DNA of 8,050 nt, from positions 1-8,050 of the forward strand of contig JBBDWJ010000054.1 of assembly GCA_040902925.1 (NCBI GenBank). The letters are read 5' to 3'. The DNA comes from JBBDWJ01 sp040902925 (GTDB taxonomy: Bacteria > Acidobacteriota > Terriglobia > Bryobacterales > UBA6623). This document shows, piece by piece, positions 6,100 to 8,050 of this stretch. Position 1 is the stretch's first letter, and every line of letters begins with the position of its first letter. Position numbers and translations under genes: made by a program. The notes beneath the pieces are model-generated. The model was not told the DNA's origin and did no database searches. It was given only the letters and a program-made list of their open reading frames with translations.

Positions 6100-7842
6100 T
6101 CAAGGGCAGCGCAAGGGGATACCCAACAGGTCGAAGGCGCGCTGCTGAATCACGGTGGGTTGAGTGAGCATGTCGAACGCGGCGATAGCTTTGTCCTTGG
6201 GCTGAATTCTGTTTTTGACGATGGTGGCCAGGTCGCCCAGCAGCGTTTGAAAGCTCTGCGCTTTGAAGCCCTCGGTGGTCTGTTTGGTGAGGGCCTTGCG
6301 CTTGGCGGCGGCGGAGCGTTGCGCGGCAGCGACGATGGAAGTACGCGCAGCGTGTGCCTGCGGCTTGTCGTCATCGTCGAAAAGCAGCGGGGCCAAGCGC
6401 TGCCGCATGTGCCACTCCACGTAATAGGCCAACATGCACAGCAGGATGTGAGCGCGGACACGATCGGGCAGGCGGTGATGGATGGGACGCACCCGCAGAT
6501 CGACAGTCTTTAAACTGCGGAAGGCGCGCTCGACGCCGGACAAACTCTTGTAACTGGCCACGACTTGCTGGGGCGACAAGGCTTCCTGGTTGACGCTGGT
6601 CCGGATGACATAGATGCCGTCCAGTTTTTCCTCGCGCTCGATGCTGTCGGTTTTACGTTCGTAATGGAAACTGTTTTCTGCGATGTGCAACTGAAAGTGC
6701 TTGCCCATCTTGTAGCGGTTGAGAACCTTGCCCACGCGCAGAGCGATGTTTAGCTTGCCGCGGAGCGGGCGCTTGGGGCGCCTGGTGGCCGTGGCGATCT
6801 TTTCCAATTGCTCCTCGGTGGCGGCCAGCAGAGCGGGCCGTTTGCGCGAGCGCTGTTCGGCCAGCAGAGGATTGAAACAGGCAATCAGGCGCTCGCCGGG
6901 AAAGTCCGGATGCGCGATCTCCACCAGATCGGTCTTGTCGAAAAGAGACATCGGCAACTGCCCGCCGGCGGCCAGTTTGCGGATCTGGTCGGCGCGCAGA
7001 GCGGAGATCCATTGGATGCCGTGCGAGGCGGGCAAGTCTTCGCGAATGCGGGCGCTGGTGATCATGCCGCGGTCGCCGACCAGCACGACATCGCAGAGCC
7101 CGAAGCGTTGACGGAGTTTGTTGACCTGAGTGGCGACGGTGTTGGGATCGGCGGTGTTGCCGGCAAACACCTCGATTGCGACCGGGCATCCGGAAGCGTT
7201 GGTGAGCAGGCCAAAAACGATCTGCAGTTTGCCGGACTTGCCATCGCGGGAGTGGCCGAGTTTGCCCAGCGGGCAGTGGCGGCCCTCGAAGTAAGTGGAG
7301 GTCAAATCGTAAAGCACCAGGCCGCCGTTGCGGAGTTGGCGTTTGGCCAGTTGCCGTTCGATGCGCGGCTGCCGTGGCAACAGCCAGTCCATGGCCTGGT
7401 AGAGTTCGGTCTCGTCGGCGGAATCCAGCTGCAACACCTCGCCAAGACTGTGCTGGAGAGTGTCGGAGTGCAGGCCGCGCGCGGTAGCCAGTTTGGAGGC
7501 CGGCTCGATGACGCGGGCCACAATCATGGCGATCACGAGATCGCGCTGACGAGAGGGAGCGGGATCGAGGATCGAGTCCAGTTGCAGTTGGCGCAAGCAA
7601 CCCAGCACGGCCGCGACATGGCCGTGAGGAAGCGAGCGGGAGATGCGGAAGGAATCGGGCACGGGCGAGCCAGCAGTTGGCAGAGAGCCAGCCAAAGCCA
7701 AGCGGAGCGCGTCAATCTGATGAGAAGCCAGATGCGAGATGTTGGCGAGAGTGCGAGTCTTGACTTTGCCGTCCTGGCGATAGGATTCGCGCAGCAGGAT
7801 GGCGGGAGGGGAGTTGCGGTTAGGCACCGTGGCCACGTACAT
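6100..7842 (-). CDS. IS1634-family (IS4-like) DDE transposase (580 aa)
   Basis: A complete transposase that cuts and joins DNA ends of its own element. The N-terminus has the group signature PNRNSPPAILLRESYR (7-22), then GKVKTRTLANISHL (25-38). Catalytic DDE residues are visible in order: D179 in YDLTSTYFEG, D257 in LVGDRGMI, and E438 in LSGVERAFRSLKT. The last lies in the IS4-type YREK region (Y431, E438, K445) with Leu where Arg is usual. The insertion domain between the second D and the E (about 275-425) is beta-rich as in this family. Length matches full-size members and there are no internal stops or frameshifts, so it may be active. The ATG at 7842 matches the conserved family start. 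It has no ribosome site, and a strong promoter lies immediately before it, so translation is probably leaderless. Stop is TGA at 6100-6102. Confidence 0.95.
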   Translation of the reverse strand: MYVATVPNRNSPPAILLRESYRQDGKVKTRTLANISHLASHQIDALRLALAGSLPTAGSPVPDSFRISRSLPHGHVAAVLGCLRQLQLDSILDPAPSRQRDLVIAMIVARVIEPASKLATARGLHSDTLQHSLGEVLQLDSADETELYQAMDWLLPRQPRIERQLAKRQLRNGGLVLYDLTSTYFEGRHCPLGKLGHSRDGKSGKLQIVFGLLTNASGCPVAIEVFAGNTADPNTVATQVNKLRQRFGLCDVVLVGDRGMITSARIREDLPASHGIQWISALRADQIRKLAAGGQLPMSLFDKTDLVEIAHPDFPGERLIACFNPLLAEQRSRKRPALLAATEEQLEKIATATRRPKRPLRGKLNIALRVGKVLNRYKMGKHFQLHIAENSFHYERKTDSIEREEKLDGIYVIRTSVNQEALSPQQVVASYKSLSGVERAFRSLKTVDLRVRPIHHRLPDRVRAHILLCMLAYYVEWHMRQRLAPLLFDDDDKPQAHAARTSIVAAAQRSAAAKRKALTKQTTEGFKAQSFQTLLGDLATIVKNRIQPKDKAIAAFDMLTQPTVIQQRAFDLLGIPLRCP

Positions 7843-7849
7843 GCTTACA
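7838..7849. repeat. Direct repeat copy 1 over the transposase start
   Basis: TACATGCTTACA covers the transposase start codon (7840-7842 on the minus strand) and touches the first base of the -10 element. An identical copy lies 57 bp away at 7895-7906. Two exact 12-mers this close are unlikely to be chance; they may be binding sites for the transposase or a repressor. Confidence 0.55.
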
Positions 7850-7877
7850 TAATATCACAATCAATCAACTTATGCAA
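7849..7877 (-). promoter_or_regulatory. Transposase promoter, predicted leaderless
   Basis: On the minus strand TTGCAT (7872-7877) and TATTAT (7849-7854) are separated by exactly 17 bp. Both are close to the sigma-70 consensus (TTGACA, TATAAT). Only six bases lie between the -10 element and the ATG at 7842. Transcription should therefore start at or within a base or two of the start codon. Confidence 0.65.
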
Positions 7878-7894
7878 GAACATTTATCACATAT

Positions 7895-7906
7895 TACATG
7901 CTTACA
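7895..7906. repeat. Direct repeat copy 2 upstream of the transposase promoter
   Basis: This is a second exact TACATGCTTACA, upstream of the -35 element. With a one-base indel the similarity to copy 1 extends by a few AT-rich bases (TTAT on the minus-strand upstream side). Confidence 0.55.
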
Positions 7907-7924
7907 ATAAGGCCCGCCAAACCG

Positions 7925-7935
7925 CCTTCCCTAGA
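7925..7935 (-). repeat. Alternative right end (inner inverted pair)
   Basis: CCTTCCCTAGA is the partner of 6066-6076. It is followed by an AT-rich run that continues to about 7982, so the element probably extends further than this. Confidence 0.3.
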
Positions 7936-7965
7936 CAAAACAAACAACTTCCTTTCCTTGGGAGC

Positions 7966-7982
7966 AAGAACTTCGGATTAGA
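7966..7982 (-). repeat. Candidate right terminal inverted repeat (outer pair)
   Basis: AAGAACTTCGGATTAGA is the partner of 6004-6020 (15 of 17). The base composition changes from AT-rich to GC-rich just to its right, as expected at an element boundary. Confidence 0.55.
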
Positions 7983-8022
7983 TCCGCGCCAACAAGAAAG
8001 GGCAGCGACCTCCCGTGCGTAG

Positions 8023-8042
8023 GGGCGCAGCGTGCTGCGCCC
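8023..8042. repeat. REP-like perfect hairpin at the right edge
   Basis: GGGCGCAGC (8023-8031), GT, then GCTGCGCCC (8034-8042) form a perfect 9-bp stem. The wider TAGGGGCGCAGC...GCTGCGCCC look is typical of dispersed intergenic palindromes seen in many bacterial genomes. It could alternatively end transcription of a gene beyond the window, but no T-run is visible. Confidence 0.5.
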
Positions 8043-8050
8043 AACGTCCG

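Larger units (their letters stand above)
6004..7982 (-). mobile_element. IS1634-type insertion sequence, apparently intact
   Basis: One complete transposase gene fills the element, on the minus strand. I set the ends at the best inverted repeat: TTTAGTCCGAAGTTCTT at 6004-6020 against AAGAACTTCGGATTAGA at 7966-7982, 15 of 17 matched. The AT-rich stretch right of the transposase start ends at about 7983, which supports the outer boundary. A second, weaker inverted pair lies inside (TCTAGGGGAGG at 6066-6076; CCTTCCCTAGA at 7925-7935) and would give about 1870 bp, close to the length of the type element IS1634. I found no target duplication for either choice. IS1634 itself is known for variable and sometimes very long duplications, so absence of a short one says little. 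The boundary is therefore provisional. The element sits upstream of the fibre-like gene in the same orientation. Confidence 0.7.

Noticed and set aside
6047..7973. Direct match GAGCAAGAGCTT (6047-6058) and GAGCAAGAACTT (7962-7973) as a possible target duplication
   Set aside because: It overlaps the outer inverted repeat on the right side and does not adjoin either candidate end on both sides; 11 of 12 could be chance.
6808..8022. Plus-strand open frame (404 codons) opposite the transposase and running past the element end
   Set aside because: It is antisense to a clearly recognised transposase and continues through the AT-rich promoter region into the flank, which no real gene would do.

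Overview
The window is GC-rich bacterial chromosomal DNA with short intergenic gaps and mostly single, unlinked housekeeping-type genes. The gene families fit best with an Acidobacteriota-type soil bacterium (Bryobacterales/Solibacter-like). These are a DUF1015 protein, a LysR regulator coupled to a small membrane protein, a DUF2007-like small protein, a secreted tail-fibre-like protein and an IS1634-type transposase. That assignment rests on gene flavour only; there is no rRNA or other marker here.

Left part (1-3721). A complete DUF1015 gene (+) is met head-on, with a 23-bp convergent overlap, by a two-gene minus-strand unit: a LysR-type regulator (GTG start) followed by a 115-aa protein with one C-terminal membrane segment. 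The two are joined by an ATGA stop/start overlap. About 375 bp of non-coding DNA follows, with a 13-bp tandem repeat upstream of the LysR gene. Then come two small divergent genes: a DUF2007-like 93-aa protein (-) and an unrecognised 80-aa helical protein (+).

Middle (3722-6003). One large minus-strand gene encodes a 610-aa exported protein. It has a clear signal peptide but a body built from motifs typical of phage tail fibres and neck appendages. It has no phage neighbours in the window, and its upstream region (about 330 bp to the mobile element) is long and non-coding.

Right part (6004-8050). An apparently intact insertion sequence of the IS1634 group (IS4-related DDE transposase, 580 aa, minus strand) lies upstream of the fibre-like gene and in the same orientation. 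A near-consensus promoter sits so close to the transposase ATG that the mRNA should be leaderless. Two nested inverted-repeat pairs are candidate element ends. The outer 17-bp pair (15/17) gives about 1.98 kb and the inner, weaker pair gives about 1.87 kb. A REP-like perfect hairpin lies at the far right edge.

I see no tRNA, rRNA, CRISPR array, toxin-antitoxin pair or recognisable defence system. The genes do not form one pathway. The most notable items are the secreted phage-fibre-like protein and the unusual start region of the transposase gene.
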